Shown here in pieces: positions 8,744 to 18,135 of a stretch of DNA of 64,000 nucleotides. Position numbers and translations under genes: made by a program. The stretch is from Massilia eurypsychrophila (lineage in GTDB: Bacteria; Pseudomonadota; Gammaproteobacteria; Burkholderiales; Burkholderiaceae_D). The notes below the pieces were generated by a model, which did no database searches, had not been told where the DNA came from, and was given only the letters and a program-made list of their open reading frames with translations. Numbering within the stretch: the stretch's first letter is position 1; each line of letters opens with the position of its first letter. The DNA lies in the NCBI RefSeq assembly GCF_002760655.1, contig NZ_PDOC01000013.1, forward strand, positions 1-64,000. Direction: 5' to 3'.

Positions 8744-9745
8744 TTATTTGGGCTTTGCGAGGAACGCGTCGAGCTCGGCCGTAAACTTGAGCGGATTCTT
8801 GAACGCTAGAAAATGGTCGCCTTGTTCGTTTGCCGCGTAGACGTGCAGAACGCTGTTCGGAATCGCCGAGTGGATCCAGCGCTGGGCGGCAAGCGAGTCG
8901 CTGTAAACCCCGGTGAAGATCGCCGTCGGTACATTGATGCGCTTGCTGATGATGTCGCGCCAATCGTTGGTGACATGGTCGAACATGACGCGCTTCAGGG
9001 CCTCGATATCATTCTTCACGAACGCTTGCGCGAACGATTCCGAATTTTGGTAGTAGGGGGAGTCCATCAGCGTTGCGCGTTGAAACGCCTGGCTGTCGAC
9101 GACCATCTTGTTGGGCGCCTTCGGCGACGTGAACGAATCGATCATGCGCTCGGCGTCGCTGGTGATCGCGCCGGCCTCCAGCCGTTCCTTCTCGGTCCAG
9201 TCGGCATGGCTGTAGATCGACGGCGGTTCGTCGATGAAGGCGACCTTGCCGATCCCCTTGGTGCCGTAAAGGTCGATATAGCTCCACAGCACCGATGCGC
9301 CCATCGACCAGCCCACATAGTCCGCCTTCTTGATGCCAAGATGGTCGCCGAACTCTTTCAGGTCGGTGGCGAAACGCGAGATGCGGTTGCCGTAGTCGAC
9401 ATGCTGCGACAGGCCCTGGTTGCGTGGGTCGAGCACATACACGTGGTATCGCTTGCTGAGCAAGTACATCACGTTGAGGTATTGCGCGCCGTTGGCCGAC
9501 CAGCCAGGAATAAAGATCAGCGGCTTGCCTGTGCCGGCTTCCCAGTAGGCGAGCTTGACGCCGTCGTTGGTGCTGAAGTGATTGATCTGCAGGTCCTTGA
9601 AATCGGACAGCTTCGACGGCAGCCCCACGATCGCGTTGGGGAACGTGAAATCTTTGCCTAATACGGTCTGCGCGGGAGCGGCTGCCGCAGTGGCGCAAGC
9701 AAGCAGGAGGGCGACGCCGCCAAGGGCGAGACGGATGGGTTTCAT
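8744..9745 (-). CDS. Exported alpha/beta fold hydrolase
   Basis: A 333-residue alpha/beta hydrolase with a clear Sec signal peptide (LALGGVALLLACATAAAAPA). The nucleophile elbow is GWSMGAS, an oxyanion region is in PLIFIPGWSANG, and a late His is in QGDHFLAF. The ATG at 9743-9745 has GGAG 8 bases upstream and starts exactly at the signal peptide, so it is preferred to longer upstream readings. A periplasmic esterase or amidase is plausible. It is divergent from the LysR gene at 9915, which may regulate it. Confidence 0.82.
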   Translation of the reverse strand: MKPIRLALGGVALLLACATAAAAPAQTVLGKDFTFPNAIVGLPSKLSDFKDLQINHFSTNDGVKLAYWEAGTGKPLIFIPGWSANGAQYLNVMYLLSKRYHVYVLDPRNQGLSQHVDYGNRISRFATDLKEFGDHLGIKKADYVGWSMGASVLWSYIDLYGTKGIGKVAFIDEPPSIYSHADWTEKERLEAGAITSDAERMIDSFTSPKAPNKMVVDSQAFQRATLMDSPYYQNSESFAQAFVKNDIEALKRVMFDHVTNDWRDIISKRINVPTAIFTGVYSDSLAAQRWIHSAIPNSVLHVYAANEQGDHFLAFKNPLKFTAELDAFLAKPK

Positions 9746-9914
9746 GATCTTTGCTCCAGGAGTCGATGGGATAGGTTGATGGATCGCCGGCACATCCTGA
9801 TGAGCGCGTTCGATCTCGGCAGGCGCACCCGAAGTCGCCAAGCCTCACTATGAACTGCAAACGGCTCAGGATAAATATCGATTAAAATGTATCACTTGAA
9901 ATAGGGCGTTTCCA

Positions 9915-10814
9915 ATGGATCGATTACTGAGCATGAGCGTGTTCGCCAAAGCGGTGGAAATGGGGTCCTTTTCCGCCGCGGCGGAGGTGTTCAGGATGTC
10001 GCCGCAGCTCGTCGGCAAACATGTGCGCATGCTGGAGCAGCATCTTGGAGTCCAGCTGCTTAACCGCACCACGCGCAGACAGCACCTGACTGAGATCGGC
10101 GCCAGCTATTATGAAAAGGTGAAGATCATCCTCGCAGAAGTCGACTCTGCCGAAGGCCTCGCCGCCGATTCCCGGGTCACGCCGAGTGGGCTTTTGCGGA
10201 TCAATGCGCCTGTCACCTTCGGCATCCACGCCTTGATGCCACGCCTGACCGAATACATGGCGGCTTTCCCGGAGGTGCAGGTAGAGGTGGCGCTGACGAA
10301 TCGCTATATCGATGCCCTGGAAGAGGGAGCCGATGCGGTATTTCGCGTCGGCGTACTGGACGACAGCAGCCGCATTGCCCGCCGCCTGGCGCCCTACCGG
10401 CTGATACTGTGCGCAGCACCGTCGTACCTCGAGGCGCACGCCAAGATCCACAAGCCGATGGACCTGGCGAGTCACACCTGCCTCGGCTTTGCCTATACGG
10501 AGCTGCGCACGCATTGGACCTTTGACGGACCGGGCGGGCTGGTGACGGTGCCAGTGGCGGGCCGGCTGATGGTCGACAGCGGTGAGGCATTGCTGGTCGC
10601 CGCGCGCGCCGGCGCGGGAGTGCTGTTGCAGCCCGCCGAGCTGATCGAGCCGGAGATCGCGGCCGGCAGGCTGGTGAGGATACTGCCGAAACATGCGGCG
10701 CCGGCAAGGCCGCTGCATCTGCTGTATGCCCCCGACCGCCAGATGACGCCCAAGCTGCGCAGCTTTGTCGATTTTGTGGTCGCGACCTTTGGTGCCGCCA
10801 GGTCAAACAGCTAG
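9915..10814 (+). CDS. LysR family transcriptional regulator
   Basis: A 299-residue LysR regulator of the DhcR/AaeR-like group. The HTH is at residues 1-60 (MSVFAKAVEMGSFSAAAEVF, then RMLEQHLGVQLLNRTTRRQ), followed by an effector domain beginning at VTPSGLLRINAPVTFG. It is divergent from the exported hydrolase gene. It ends convergently with the next LysR gene, the two stops sharing the tetranucleotide CTAG at 10811-10814. Target and inducer are unknown. Confidence 0.87.
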   Translation: MDRLLSMSVFAKAVEMGSFSAAAEVFRMSPQLVGKHVRMLEQHLGVQLLNRTTRRQHLTEIGASYYEKVKIILAEVDSAEGLAADSRVTPSGLLRINAPVTFGIHALMPRLTEYMAAFPEVQVEVALTNRYIDALEEGADAVFRVGVLDDSSRIARRLAPYRLILCAAPSYLEAHAKIHKPMDLASHTCLGFAYTELRTHWTFDGPGGLVTVPVAGRLMVDSGEALLVAARAGAGVLLQPAELIEPEIAAGRLVRILPKHAAPARPLHLLYAPDRQMTPKLRSFVDFVVATFGAARSNS

Positions 10815-11695
10815 ACCGCGAGCGCGGCGACGATAAAATCGACGAAGGTCCGTACCTTGGCTGACAGGTGTTTGCGGCTGGGGTAGACGGCGTACACACC
10901 GAGTTCAGCCGACTGCCAGTCCGGCAGCAAACGCACCAGCCTGCCAGCATCTATGTCGTCGCCGACGATAAAGTGGGGCTGGAAGACAATTCCGGCGCCG
11001 CTTTGCGCCGCGAGCCGAATGATGTCGCCGTTGTCGGCCCGTATTGGACCGGAAATGGCGACAGTTACCGCGCCGTCGGGGCCTTCCATCCGCCATTCGG
11101 CGCCGCTGCCGGTGAGGGTGTAGCCCAGGCACGCGTGCCCGGTCAGCTCCGCCGGTGTTTGCGGTGCGCCGTGCCGGGCCAGGTACGCGGGCGCGGCGCA
11201 GACTATGCTATGCACGCCGCCGATTTTTCGCGCGATCAGGTCTGACTGCGGCATCGCGCCGATGCGGATCGCCAGGTCGAAGCCTTCGTCGACCAGGTCG
11301 ATCTTGCGGTCGCTAAGCGAAATATCCAGTTGCACTTGCGGGTAGGCCTGGGTATATGCGCCGATGATGGCCGCCAGCCGATGCTGCCCATACGACAGCG
11401 GTATCGTCAGTCGGAGCACGCCTTGCGGGGTGCTCGTCATCTGGCCGGCAATCTGTTCGGCCTCTTCGACATCGGTGATGATCTGGGCGCTGCGCTCGTA
11501 AAATGCGCGGCCGGTTTCGGTCACGCTGAGCCGGCGCGTGGTGCGGTTCATCAGGCGCGTACCCAGATGCTCTTCCAGCTTCTGAATCTGTTTCGATACC
11601 ATCGCGCGCGAGATGTCGAGCTTGCTGGCAGCCGCAGCGAAGCTTCCCCCTTCGACGACGGCTACATACATTTTCATTGATCCGAACAGATCCAT
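10811..11695 (-). CDS. LysR family transcriptional regulator
   Basis: A 294-residue LysR protein of the same subgroup as its neighbour (HTH with MYVAVVEGGSFAAAASKLDIS, then LEEHLGTRLMNRTTRRLSVT; effector domain from TPQGVLRLTIPLSYG). It is divergent from the dioxygenase/esterase/DoxX genes starting at 11798, a common arrangement in Burkholderiales in which a LysR repressor controls quinone-detoxification genes. Regulation of that set is inferred from position. The intergenic stretch contains the palindrome ACCATGGT at 11767-11774, a candidate operator half. Confidence 0.87.
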   Translation of the reverse strand: MDLFGSMKMYVAVVEGGSFAAAASKLDISRAMVSKQIQKLEEHLGTRLMNRTTRRLSVTETGRAFYERSAQIITDVEEAEQIAGQMTSTPQGVLRLTIPLSYGQHRLAAIIGAYTQAYPQVQLDISLSDRKIDLVDEGFDLAIRIGAMPQSDLIARKIGGVHSIVCAAPAYLARHGAPQTPAELTGHACLGYTLTGSGAEWRMEGPDGAVTVAISGPIRADNGDIIRLAAQSGAGIVFQPHFIVGDDIDAGRLVRLLPDWQSAELGVYAVYPSRKHLSAKVRTFVDFIVAALAV

Positions 11696-11797
11696 GGTGC
11701 CATTGTCAAGTAAAAGGAAATAGTTTAGTCCCTCAGCGCGTCTTTATCAACGATTTAAATCTATATACCATGGTTGCATCTTCACAGGAGGTGCAAC

Positions 11798-12583
11798 ATG
11801 TCCCCGTTACCAACCATCTTTGTATCGCACGGATCACCCATGCTGGCGCTGCAGGATAGTCCTGCGCGGCGCTTCTTGCAGGGCCTGGGGCAGAGCTTGC
11901 CCCGACCAAAAGCGATCGTCGTCATCTCCGCCCACTGGGAAACCTCGGGCAGCCCAGCCGTGTCCCTTGCCGCTCAGCCGGAAACGATTCATGACTTCGG
12001 TGGATTTCCGCAGGCACTGTTCGATATTCGCTACCCGGCTGCCGGGGCGCCAGAACTGGCCGAGCGAGCGGCGTCGCTGTTCGAAGCAGCCGGTATCGCC
12101 GTTGGGCGCAACGCGCAACGCGGCCTGGACCACGGCGCCTGGGTACCGCTCAGCCTGATGTATCCGGATGCCGATGTGCCGGTATTGCAAATCTCGCTGG
12201 TGCGAGGCGCCGATCCATCTGCTCACGAAAAGCTCGGCCGCGCCTTGTCGCAGTTGCGGCACGAGGGCGTGCTGGTGATCGGTTCCGGATCGCTGACCCA
12301 TAACTTGTCCGAGTTCCGCGGCCAGCAGGTCGACGCGCCCGCGCCTCATTGGGTGCTCGAATTTGAACTCTGGATGCGTGAGCAGCTGGAGGCAAGTGAC
12401 GGCGCGGCCCTGCTGGACTATCGCAAGAGGGCGCCGTCAGCTGTTAAGAATCATCCAACCGAGGAGCATCTGTTGCCGCTGTTTGTGGCGATGGGCGCCG
12501 CTGGCGCTGGGGCGAAGGCGCAGCTGCTGCATTCAAGTGTCGAGCACGGCGTGCTGGCAATGGACGCGTACGCATTCAACTAA
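11798..12583 (+). CDS. DODA-type extradiol aromatic ring-opening dioxygenase (LigB fold)
   Basis: A 261-residue class III extradiol dioxygenase of the 4,5-DOPA dioxygenase/YgiD family. Metal-ligand histidines sit in FVSHGSPM (N-terminus) and VISAHWETSG, with another in GLDHGAWVPL, and a conserved GSGSLTHNL occurs later. These enzymes open catechol-type rings using a divalent metal. The ATG at 11798 follows a strong AGGAGG ribosome site and starts directly at the family N-terminus. It is first in a three-gene set with an esterase and a DoxX protein. Confidence 0.86.
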   Translation: MSPLPTIFVSHGSPMLALQDSPARRFLQGLGQSLPRPKAIVVISAHWETSGSPAVSLAAQPETIHDFGGFPQALFDIRYPAAGAPELAERAASLFEAAGIAVGRNAQRGLDHGAWVPLSLMYPDADVPVLQISLVRGADPSAHEKLGRALSQLRHEGVLVIGSGSLTHNLSEFRGQQVDAPAPHWVLEFELWMREQLEASDGAALLDYRKRAPSAVKNHPTEEHLLPLFVAMGAAGAGAKAQLLHSSVEHGVLAMDAYAFN

Positions 12584-12596
12584 CGAAAGGACTGAC

Positions 12597-13301
12597 ATGA
12601 CTGGCACTTTGAATGACACACGGATCGAACCCGTGTCCGGACTGGTTTATCGGATCCAAACCGCCCCAACAGGGCAGGGCAAGGCGCCGTGCCTGATTTT
12701 GCTACACGGCGTGGGCGCCAACGAGGCCGGTTTCATTGACCTGGCGCGGCAGATGCATCCGCAGCTGGCGGTGGTGCTGGTGAGGGGCCCGCTGGAGTTC
12801 GGCCCGATGCAATTCGGCTGGTTTCAGGTGAGCTTTACGCAAGACGGCCCGTCGATCAACGCCGCGCAGGCCGAGCTTTCCCGCTCCAAGCTGCTCCGTT
12901 TTATCGAGCAACTGCCGAACGAACACGACATCGACCCGGCGCGGATCTGGATTGCCGGCTTCAGCCAGGGCGGCATCATGAGCGCCAGCGTCGGGCTCAC
13001 GGCGCCAGCCGACGTCGCCGGGTTCGGTATCCTGAGCGGGCGCATCTTGCCGGAAGTGATGCCGTTGGTGCAGGCGGGACCGGCGCTGGGCAAGGTCCGC
13101 GCGTTCGTCAGTCACGGCGTGCAGGACCAGAAGCTGGGGATTCATTTTGCCCGGCATGCCAAGGAGGTGCTCGATCGCTTCGGTGTGCCGTTGCAGTACC
13201 AGGAGTACCAGGCCGGCCATTCGCTGGACATGGCGATGACAGGCGATTTCAAACAATGGCTGGGCGGCCAACTGGACCAGTCCGACGCTTCCCATACTTA
13301 A
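12597..13301 (+). CDS. Carboxylesterase/phospholipase family alpha/beta hydrolase
   Basis: A 234-residue protein of the bacterial carboxylesterase (YpfH-like) group. The oxyanion motif is LILLHGVGANE, the nucleophile elbow is AGFSQGGIMS, and Asp/His of the triad lie near HGVQDQKLG and YQAGHSLDM. The ATG at 12597 is 13 bases after the dioxygenase stop and is chosen because upstream frame is antisense-like. Its pairing with a LigB-type dioxygenase and DoxX suggests processing of quinone or ester electrophiles. Confidence 0.82.
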   Translation: MTGTLNDTRIEPVSGLVYRIQTAPTGQGKAPCLILLHGVGANEAGFIDLARQMHPQLAVVLVRGPLEFGPMQFGWFQVSFTQDGPSINAAQAELSRSKLLRFIEQLPNEHDIDPARIWIAGFSQGGIMSASVGLTAPADVAGFGILSGRILPEVMPLVQAGPALGKVRAFVSHGVQDQKLGIHFARHAKEVLDRFGVPLQYQEYQAGHSLDMAMTGDFKQWLGGQLDQSDASHT

Positions 13302-13320
13302 TTCAACAGAAAGAACAATC

Positions 13321-13746
13321 ATGCAAACCAATACGACGATCCATACCAATACCGACGATGCGGGCAAGCTTGTCTTGCGTGCAGCACTGGCAATCATTTT
13401 GCTATTCCATGGCTACGCAAAGCTCACCGGCGGCATCGGCTTCGTGGGCGACATGCTGGCCAAGGCGGGTGCCCCGGCGGCGCTGGGCTACCTGGTCTAC
13501 GTGGGAGAGGTGATCGCACCGCTGATGATCCTGGCCGGTATATTCACCCGTCCTGCCGCGCTGGTGGTGGCCATCAATATGCTTGTGGCAGTGCTGCTTG
13601 TACATACCAGCCAGTTCTTCACTATTAACGAGACGGGCGGCTGGGCGCTTGAACTGCAGGGCATGTTTTTTATCGCTGCTGTTACGGTTGCACTGCTCGG
13701 AGCTGGCCGCTACAGCCTTGGCGGCGCGAATGGCCGCTACAATTGA
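13321..13746 (+). CDS. DoxX family membrane protein
   Basis: A 141-residue DoxX protein with about four membrane helices. The family start LRAALAIILLFHGYAKLTGG is clear, followed by FVGDMLAKAGAPAALGYLVY and two more hydrophobic segments. DoxX proteins are associated with quinone and redox stress. It lies 19 bases after the esterase gene and is probably co-transcribed with it under the divergent LysR regulator. Confidence 0.85.
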   Translation: MQTNTTIHTNTDDAGKLVLRAALAIILLFHGYAKLTGGIGFVGDMLAKAGAPAALGYLVYVGEVIAPLMILAGIFTRPAALVVAINMLVAVLLVHTSQFFTINETGGWALELQGMFFIAAVTVALLGAGRYSLGGANGRYN

Positions 13747-13813
13747 AGGTGGTTGCGCGCCTGCAGATTCTCGCGTTGCTCAAGCAAGACCCCGACTTCT
13801 ACGGACAGGAAAA

Positions 13814-14803
13814 ATGATGGCAATTGCGACGACGATGAAGGCGGCGGTCATCCATGCCGCTGGCGGACCGGAGGCACTGAAGATTGAGGACCGGCCCGTT
13901 CCTGTGCCGCAGCGGGGCGAGCTGCTGATCCGTGTCGCGGCGTTCGGCCTGAACCGTTCTGAGCTTTTCACGCGGCAGGGCCATTCGCCGAACGTCCTCT
14001 TTCCTCGCATCCTGGGAATAGAGGCCGTCGGTACGGTCGCGGCGGCGCCAGGCGGCGAATTCGCGCCGGGACAGATGGTCGCGACAGTGATGGGTGGCAT
14101 GGGCCGCGCATTCGACGGCAGCTATGCCGAATATACGTGCGTACCCGCGGGGCAGGTGCGGGCGGTACGCACTGACTTGCCATGGGAAATACTCGGTGCG
14201 CTGCCGGAAATGCTTCAGACCGTTTGGGGGGCATTGTTTCGTGGACTGCGCCTCCAGCCTGGCGAGCGGCTGCTGATCCGGGGAGGCACTACCTCGATCG
14301 GGCTTGCCGCGGCGGCCATCGCGCGGGCGCACGGTGTGCAGGTCGGCGCAACCTCGCGACATTCCTCGAGCGAGGCGCTAGTACGGGCGAGCGGCGCCGA
14401 TCACTTCTTCCTCGACGATGGCGCCGTTGCCGAAACGGTTCGAGGGGCGTGGAAGGGCGGCGCCGACAAGGTGCTCGAGCTGATTGGCACGACGACGCTG
14501 GCAGACTCGCTGGCGGCGGTACAGGAACCGGGCATCGTCTGCATGGCGGGCATGGTCGGTGACCGCTGGTCGTTTGCACAATTCGCGCCGATGGATGTCA
14601 TCCCGACCGGCGTGTCGCTGACGACCTATTCAGGCGGCGTCGCCGATTTCCTTGCGATGCCATTGCAGGAGCTAATCGACCAGGTAGCGGATGGGCGGCT
14701 GCCGGTAGCAGCCGCCCGTGTTTTCAAGCTGGACGACATTGTCGATGCGCATCGGCTGATGGAATCGAATCAGGCCGGAGGCAAGATTGTTGTCGTCTGC
14801 TGA
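13814..14803 (+). CDS. Zinc-binding-type alcohol dehydrogenase / quinone oxidoreductase family
   Basis: A 329-residue medium-chain dehydrogenase/reductase. The quinone oxidoreductase-like N-terminus is MKAAVIHAAGGPEALKIED, an NADP-binding region is RLLIRGGTTSIGLAAAAIARAHG, and the last segment resembles crotonyl-CoA/quinone reductases. Catalytic zinc ligands are not obvious, favouring an NADPH:quinone reductase-type reaction. Of two adjacent ATGs, 13814 is used; an AGGA lies just upstream. It probably extends the preceding dioxygenase/esterase/DoxX set, although the 67-base gap allows a separate promoter. Confidence 0.82.
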   Translation: MMAIATTMKAAVIHAAGGPEALKIEDRPVPVPQRGELLIRVAAFGLNRSELFTRQGHSPNVLFPRILGIEAVGTVAAAPGGEFAPGQMVATVMGGMGRAFDGSYAEYTCVPAGQVRAVRTDLPWEILGALPEMLQTVWGALFRGLRLQPGERLLIRGGTTSIGLAAAAIARAHGVQVGATSRHSSSEALVRASGADHFFLDDGAVAETVRGAWKGGADKVLELIGTTTLADSLAAVQEPGIVCMAGMVGDRWSFAQFAPMDVIPTGVSLTTYSGGVADFLAMPLQELIDQVADGRLPVAAARVFKLDDIVDAHRLMESNQAGGKIVVVC

Positions 14804-14827
14804 ACGATTGCGACGCATCGGGTATCC

Positions 14828-15934
14828 TCAATAAAGGACGACCGACCGAATCGATTCACCACTGTTCATCAGGTCGAAACCTTCGTTGATGCGCTCAAGC
14901 GGCAGACGGTGCGTGATCAGGTCGTCAATGTTGAGCTTACCCTCCATATACCAGTCGACGATCTTCGGCACGTCGGTGCGACCACGGGCGCCGCCGAAGG
15001 CCGAACCGCGCCACTCGCGGCCGGTGACAAGCTGGAACGGACGGGTCGAGATTTCCTCGCCGGCGGCGGCGACGCCGATGATGAAAGATTTACCCCAGCC
15101 CTTGTGGGTACACTCGAGCGCCTGGCGCATGGTCGTCGTGTTGCCGATGCACTCGAACGAGTAGTCGGCGCCGCCGTCGGTGATCTGCACGATGGCGTCG
15201 ACGACATTGTCGACTTCCTTCGGATTGATGAAGTGCGTCATGCCGAATTTGCGCGCCATCTGCTGGCGAGCCGGATTGATGTCGACGCCGATGATCTTGT
15301 CGGCGCCGACCATCCTGGCCGCCTGAATGACGTTCAGTCCGATGCCGCCAAGTCCGAATACGACCACGTTGGCGCCGGCTTCAACCTTGGCCGAAAACAG
15401 CACCGCGCCGACCCCGGTGGTCACGCCGCAACCGATGTAGCACACCTTGTCGAACGGTGCGTCCTCGCGGATTTTCGCCAGGGCGATTTCCGGCACCACG
15501 ATGTAGTTCGAGAACGTTGACGTGCCCATGTAGTGGAACAGCGGCTTGCCGTTCAGTGAGAACCGGCTGGTGGCATCGGGCATCAGGCCGCGGCCTTGCG
15601 TGCTGCGGATTTTTTGGCACAGATTCGTCTTCTGCGAGAGGCAATATTTACACTCACGACATTCCGGTGTGTACAGAGGAATGACGTGGTCATCTTTCTT
15701 CAAGGTCTTCACGCCCGGGCCGACGTCGACGACGATGCCGGCTCCTTCGTGGCCCAGGATCGCGGGGAAAATGCCTTCAGGGTCCGCACCCGACAGCGTG
15801 TAGTAATCGGTGTGGCAGATACCGGTGGCCTTGAGTTCGATCAGGACCTCGCCTTCGCGCGGGCCCTGCAGATCGACTTCTTCGATCGTCAATGGCTTGC
15901 CAGCCTGCCATGCAACAGCTGCTTTGGTTTTCAT
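14828..15934 (-). CDS. frmA: S-(hydroxymethyl)glutathione dehydrogenase / class III alcohol dehydrogenase
   Basis: A 368-residue enzyme matching class III alcohol dehydrogenase in length and sequence. Catalytic zinc ligands are in GICHTDYYTLSG and GHEGAG, structural zinc Cys residues in CRECKYCLSQKTNLC, and the NAD fold in VFGLGGIGLNVIQAARMVGA. It oxidises S-hydroxymethylglutathione, the formaldehyde adduct. The ATG at 15934 has AAGGA just upstream; a long upstream in-frame extension is antisense to the regulator gene and is not real. The usual S-formylglutathione hydrolase partner is not next to it. Confidence 0.92.
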   Translation of the reverse strand: MKTKAAVAWQAGKPLTIEEVDLQGPREGEVLIELKATGICHTDYYTLSGADPEGIFPAILGHEGAGIVVDVGPGVKTLKKDDHVIPLYTPECRECKYCLSQKTNLCQKIRSTQGRGLMPDATSRFSLNGKPLFHYMGTSTFSNYIVVPEIALAKIREDAPFDKVCYIGCGVTTGVGAVLFSAKVEAGANVVVFGLGGIGLNVIQAARMVGADKIIGVDINPARQQMARKFGMTHFINPKEVDNVVDAIVQITDGGADYSFECIGNTTTMRQALECTHKGWGKSFIIGVAAAGEEISTRPFQLVTGREWRGSAFGGARGRTDVPKIVDWYMEGKLNIDDLITHRLPLERINEGFDLMNSGESIRSVVLY

Positions 15935-16082
15935 ATTTTCCTTGCTATGAACCGGGGGTGAATTACAGACCACGATTATGCCGGGGAGCATGTCGAGCAA
16001 GGCGCAGCTCGCCCGCGAATGGCAGGAATTGGTGGCACAATGACCGGAATTTCGGGATACTACAAGGTAGAAGCGCCTCCAC

Positions 16083-17102
16083 ATGAACAGCACAGTTTTA
16101 ACTACCACAATCACCCTCGACATGGTTGTGTACCCGGGATTCAAAGCGCTGGAGGCGATCGGGCCGATGTCGGTATTCGAGTATGCCAACTTGCATTTGC
16201 AGCGTCGTGGCCGGCCTGCTGGATACGACGTGCGCATCGCATCCATCGATCTGGGCCTGGTGCCATCGGACACGTTGATGTCGCTGGAAGCGACCAAAGT
16301 ATTGAGCTCACTGGCGCTGCCCGATAGCGCCATCATCGTCGGCGCCCGGCATATCCAGGCGGCGCTGGCGGACGGCGCCGCCATTGTCGACTGGGTCGCA
16401 CAAGTGAGTCCACGCATCACGCGCCTGGCCGCTCTGTGTTCGGGTGCGTTTTTCCTTGCTGCCGCCGGAGTCCTTGATGGTAAGCGCGCCACCACGCATT
16501 GGAGCGTCGCCGACCGCCTGCAGGCCGACTTTCCTTCGGTGCTGGTCGATGCTGACGCCATTTTCCTGCGTGCCGATAACCTATGGACGTCGGCCGGTGT
16601 CACCGCCGGCATCGACCTCGCGTTGGCGATGGTGGAAGACGATTTCGGGCGCGACCTGGCCCTGGAAGTGGCCACCGAAATGGTGGTGTACTTGAAGCGC
16701 CCGGGTGGGCAGTCGCAATTTAGCGCACACCTGCTGAGCGAGCGAACGGCGCGGCCAAATATTCGCGAGCTGCAGAACTGGATACTGGAAAACCTTCACG
16801 AACGATTCACCGTGGCGCAATTGGCGGAGAAGGCATTGATGAGCGAACGTCACTTTGCCCGCACGTTCCAGCAGGAGGTAGGAATGAGCACCCAGGAGTT
16901 CATCGAAGGATGTCGCTTCGAGCGGGCCACACAGTTGCTGGCAGACTTGGCGTTGTCGCTCAAGACCGTTGCAGCGCGCGCCTGCTTTAGCGATGAGGCT
17001 CACATGCGGCGCGTTTTCCTGAAAAAGCTGGGCATCCCACCGAGGATGTATCGGGAGCGCTTTGCCACAACCGGTGTCGGCGCAGCCGCGCACGTCGATT
17101 GA
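16083..17102 (+). CDS. GlxA family AraC-type regulator (DJ-1/PfpI plus HTH)
   Basis: A 339-residue regulator. Residues about 10-190 form a DJ-1/PfpI-like domain with nucleophile elbow AALCSGAFFLAAAGVLDGK and the following RATTHW motif. Residues about 225-330 form an AraC double HTH (NLHERFTVAQLAEKALMSERHFARTFQQE, then TVAARACFSDEAHMRRVFLKKLG). GlxA-type proteins sense small metabolites and are frequent near aldehyde or amine metabolism. It is divergent from the class III alcohol dehydrogenase gene, so control of formaldehyde detoxification is a reasonable guess. Confidence 0.87.
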   Translation: MNSTVLTTTITLDMVVYPGFKALEAIGPMSVFEYANLHLQRRGRPAGYDVRIASIDLGLVPSDTLMSLEATKVLSSLALPDSAIIVGARHIQAALADGAAIVDWVAQVSPRITRLAALCSGAFFLAAAGVLDGKRATTHWSVADRLQADFPSVLVDADAIFLRADNLWTSAGVTAGIDLALAMVEDDFGRDLALEVATEMVVYLKRPGGQSQFSAHLLSERTARPNIRELQNWILENLHERFTVAQLAEKALMSERHFARTFQQEVGMSTQEFIEGCRFERATQLLADLALSLKTVAARACFSDEAHMRRVFLKKLGIPPRMYRERFATTGVGAAAHVD

Positions 17103-17178
17103 ACCTGTCGTCGGCGACCGCGCCCGACATCCTGCGCACTCCAGAACAGCGACTCGTGATCCATGGTGCCGATTCACT

Positions 17179-18102
17179 TTATGCGGCGCTGATCACTCCA
17201 CCGTCCGCGAACCGCTCGAAGATGAGGCGCCGCAGCCATTGATTGGCCGGCTCCTTGTTGAACCTCGCGTGCCAGAAAATGTTGATGCTCACTTCCGGCA
17301 ACGACAAGGGATGCGTGACGTATTTCAAGCCAAACGGCTTCATGCAGGCCATGGCATACCGCTCCGGTACCGTCGCGATCATCGAGCTGGCCGACAAAAT
17401 ATGGCCGACCGCGACAAAGTGCGGAACGGTCAGGCATACCCGGCGGTTGATGCCCAGCCGTTCGATCGTTTGATCGACAATCGCATGCCCGGTGCCGCCG
17501 GAGACCACCACCACATGCTCGGCGCGCTCGAATTCTTCGACCGTGATGCTGGCTTTGTCGAGCTCGTGACCTTTCCGAAACATGCACACGTAGCGCTGGC
17601 GGAATAGTTTGCGCTGAAAGTAACCCGACTTCAACTGCGGCAGCAAGCCGATCGCCATGTCGATATGCCCCGCTTCCATCTCGTCCTGCAAATTAACGGC
17701 GGTGTTGCGCACGGTACTGATCGTCACGTCGGGCGCAACTTGGCGCAGCGCTGCCATCAGCGCCGGCAGGAAATATACCTCGCCAATGTCGGTCATGCCG
17801 ATCTTGAACTTCCGGCTGCTGGTACCAGGATCGAAGCGCACCCCCTCATTGAGCGAATCGAAAATGGTCGATAGCGCGTAGCCGATCGGCTCGCCCAGCT
17901 GCGCCGCATATGGTGTCGGCTCCATGCCCTTCGCGGTCCGCACGGACAGTTCGTCGCCGAGCACGACCCGGAGCCGTTTCAGCGCATTGCTGACACCGGG
18001 CTGGGTCATCCCGAGCGTCTCGGCGACCTTCGACACCCTGCGCTCGGCCAGAAGCTGATGAAACACCAGCAGCAGGTTCAAATCGATATTTTTCAATTCC
18101 AT
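17179..18102 (-). CDS. nagR: NagR/NahR-like LysR regulator of the salicylate-gentisate operon
   Basis: A 307-residue LysR protein starting MELKNIDLNLLLVFHQLL, the characteristic start of the NahR/NagR/NodD branch. TQPGVSNALKRLR is the recognition helix, and ISTVRNTAVNLQDEMEAGHIDMAIGLLPQL and YFQRKLFRQRYVCMFRKGH closely resemble NagR. The start at 18102 matches that family; an upstream in-frame ATG adds 12 residues. NahR/NagR activate transcription with salicylate. It is divergent from nagAa across a 112-base region carrying a candidate operator. Confidence 0.87.
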   Translation of the reverse strand: MELKNIDLNLLLVFHQLLAERRVSKVAETLGMTQPGVSNALKRLRVVLGDELSVRTAKGMEPTPYAAQLGEPIGYALSTIFDSLNEGVRFDPGTSSRKFKIGMTDIGEVYFLPALMAALRQVAPDVTISTVRNTAVNLQDEMEAGHIDMAIGLLPQLKSGYFQRKLFRQRYVCMFRKGHELDKASITVEEFERAEHVVVVSGGTGHAIVDQTIERLGINRRVCLTVPHFVAVGHILSASSMIATVPERYAMACMKPFGLKYVTHPLSLPEVSINIFWHARFNKEPANQWLRRLIFERFADGGVISAA

Positions 18103-18135
18103 GGCAAAAGTAGTATTGCGGTTCGTGATGTAGAA

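Noticed and set aside
15935-16675. N-terminal extension of the class III alcohol dehydrogenase frame by about 247 residues
   Set aside because: It is antisense to the GlxA-type regulator, has no family similarity, and the true start at 15934 gives the standard length with a ribosome site.
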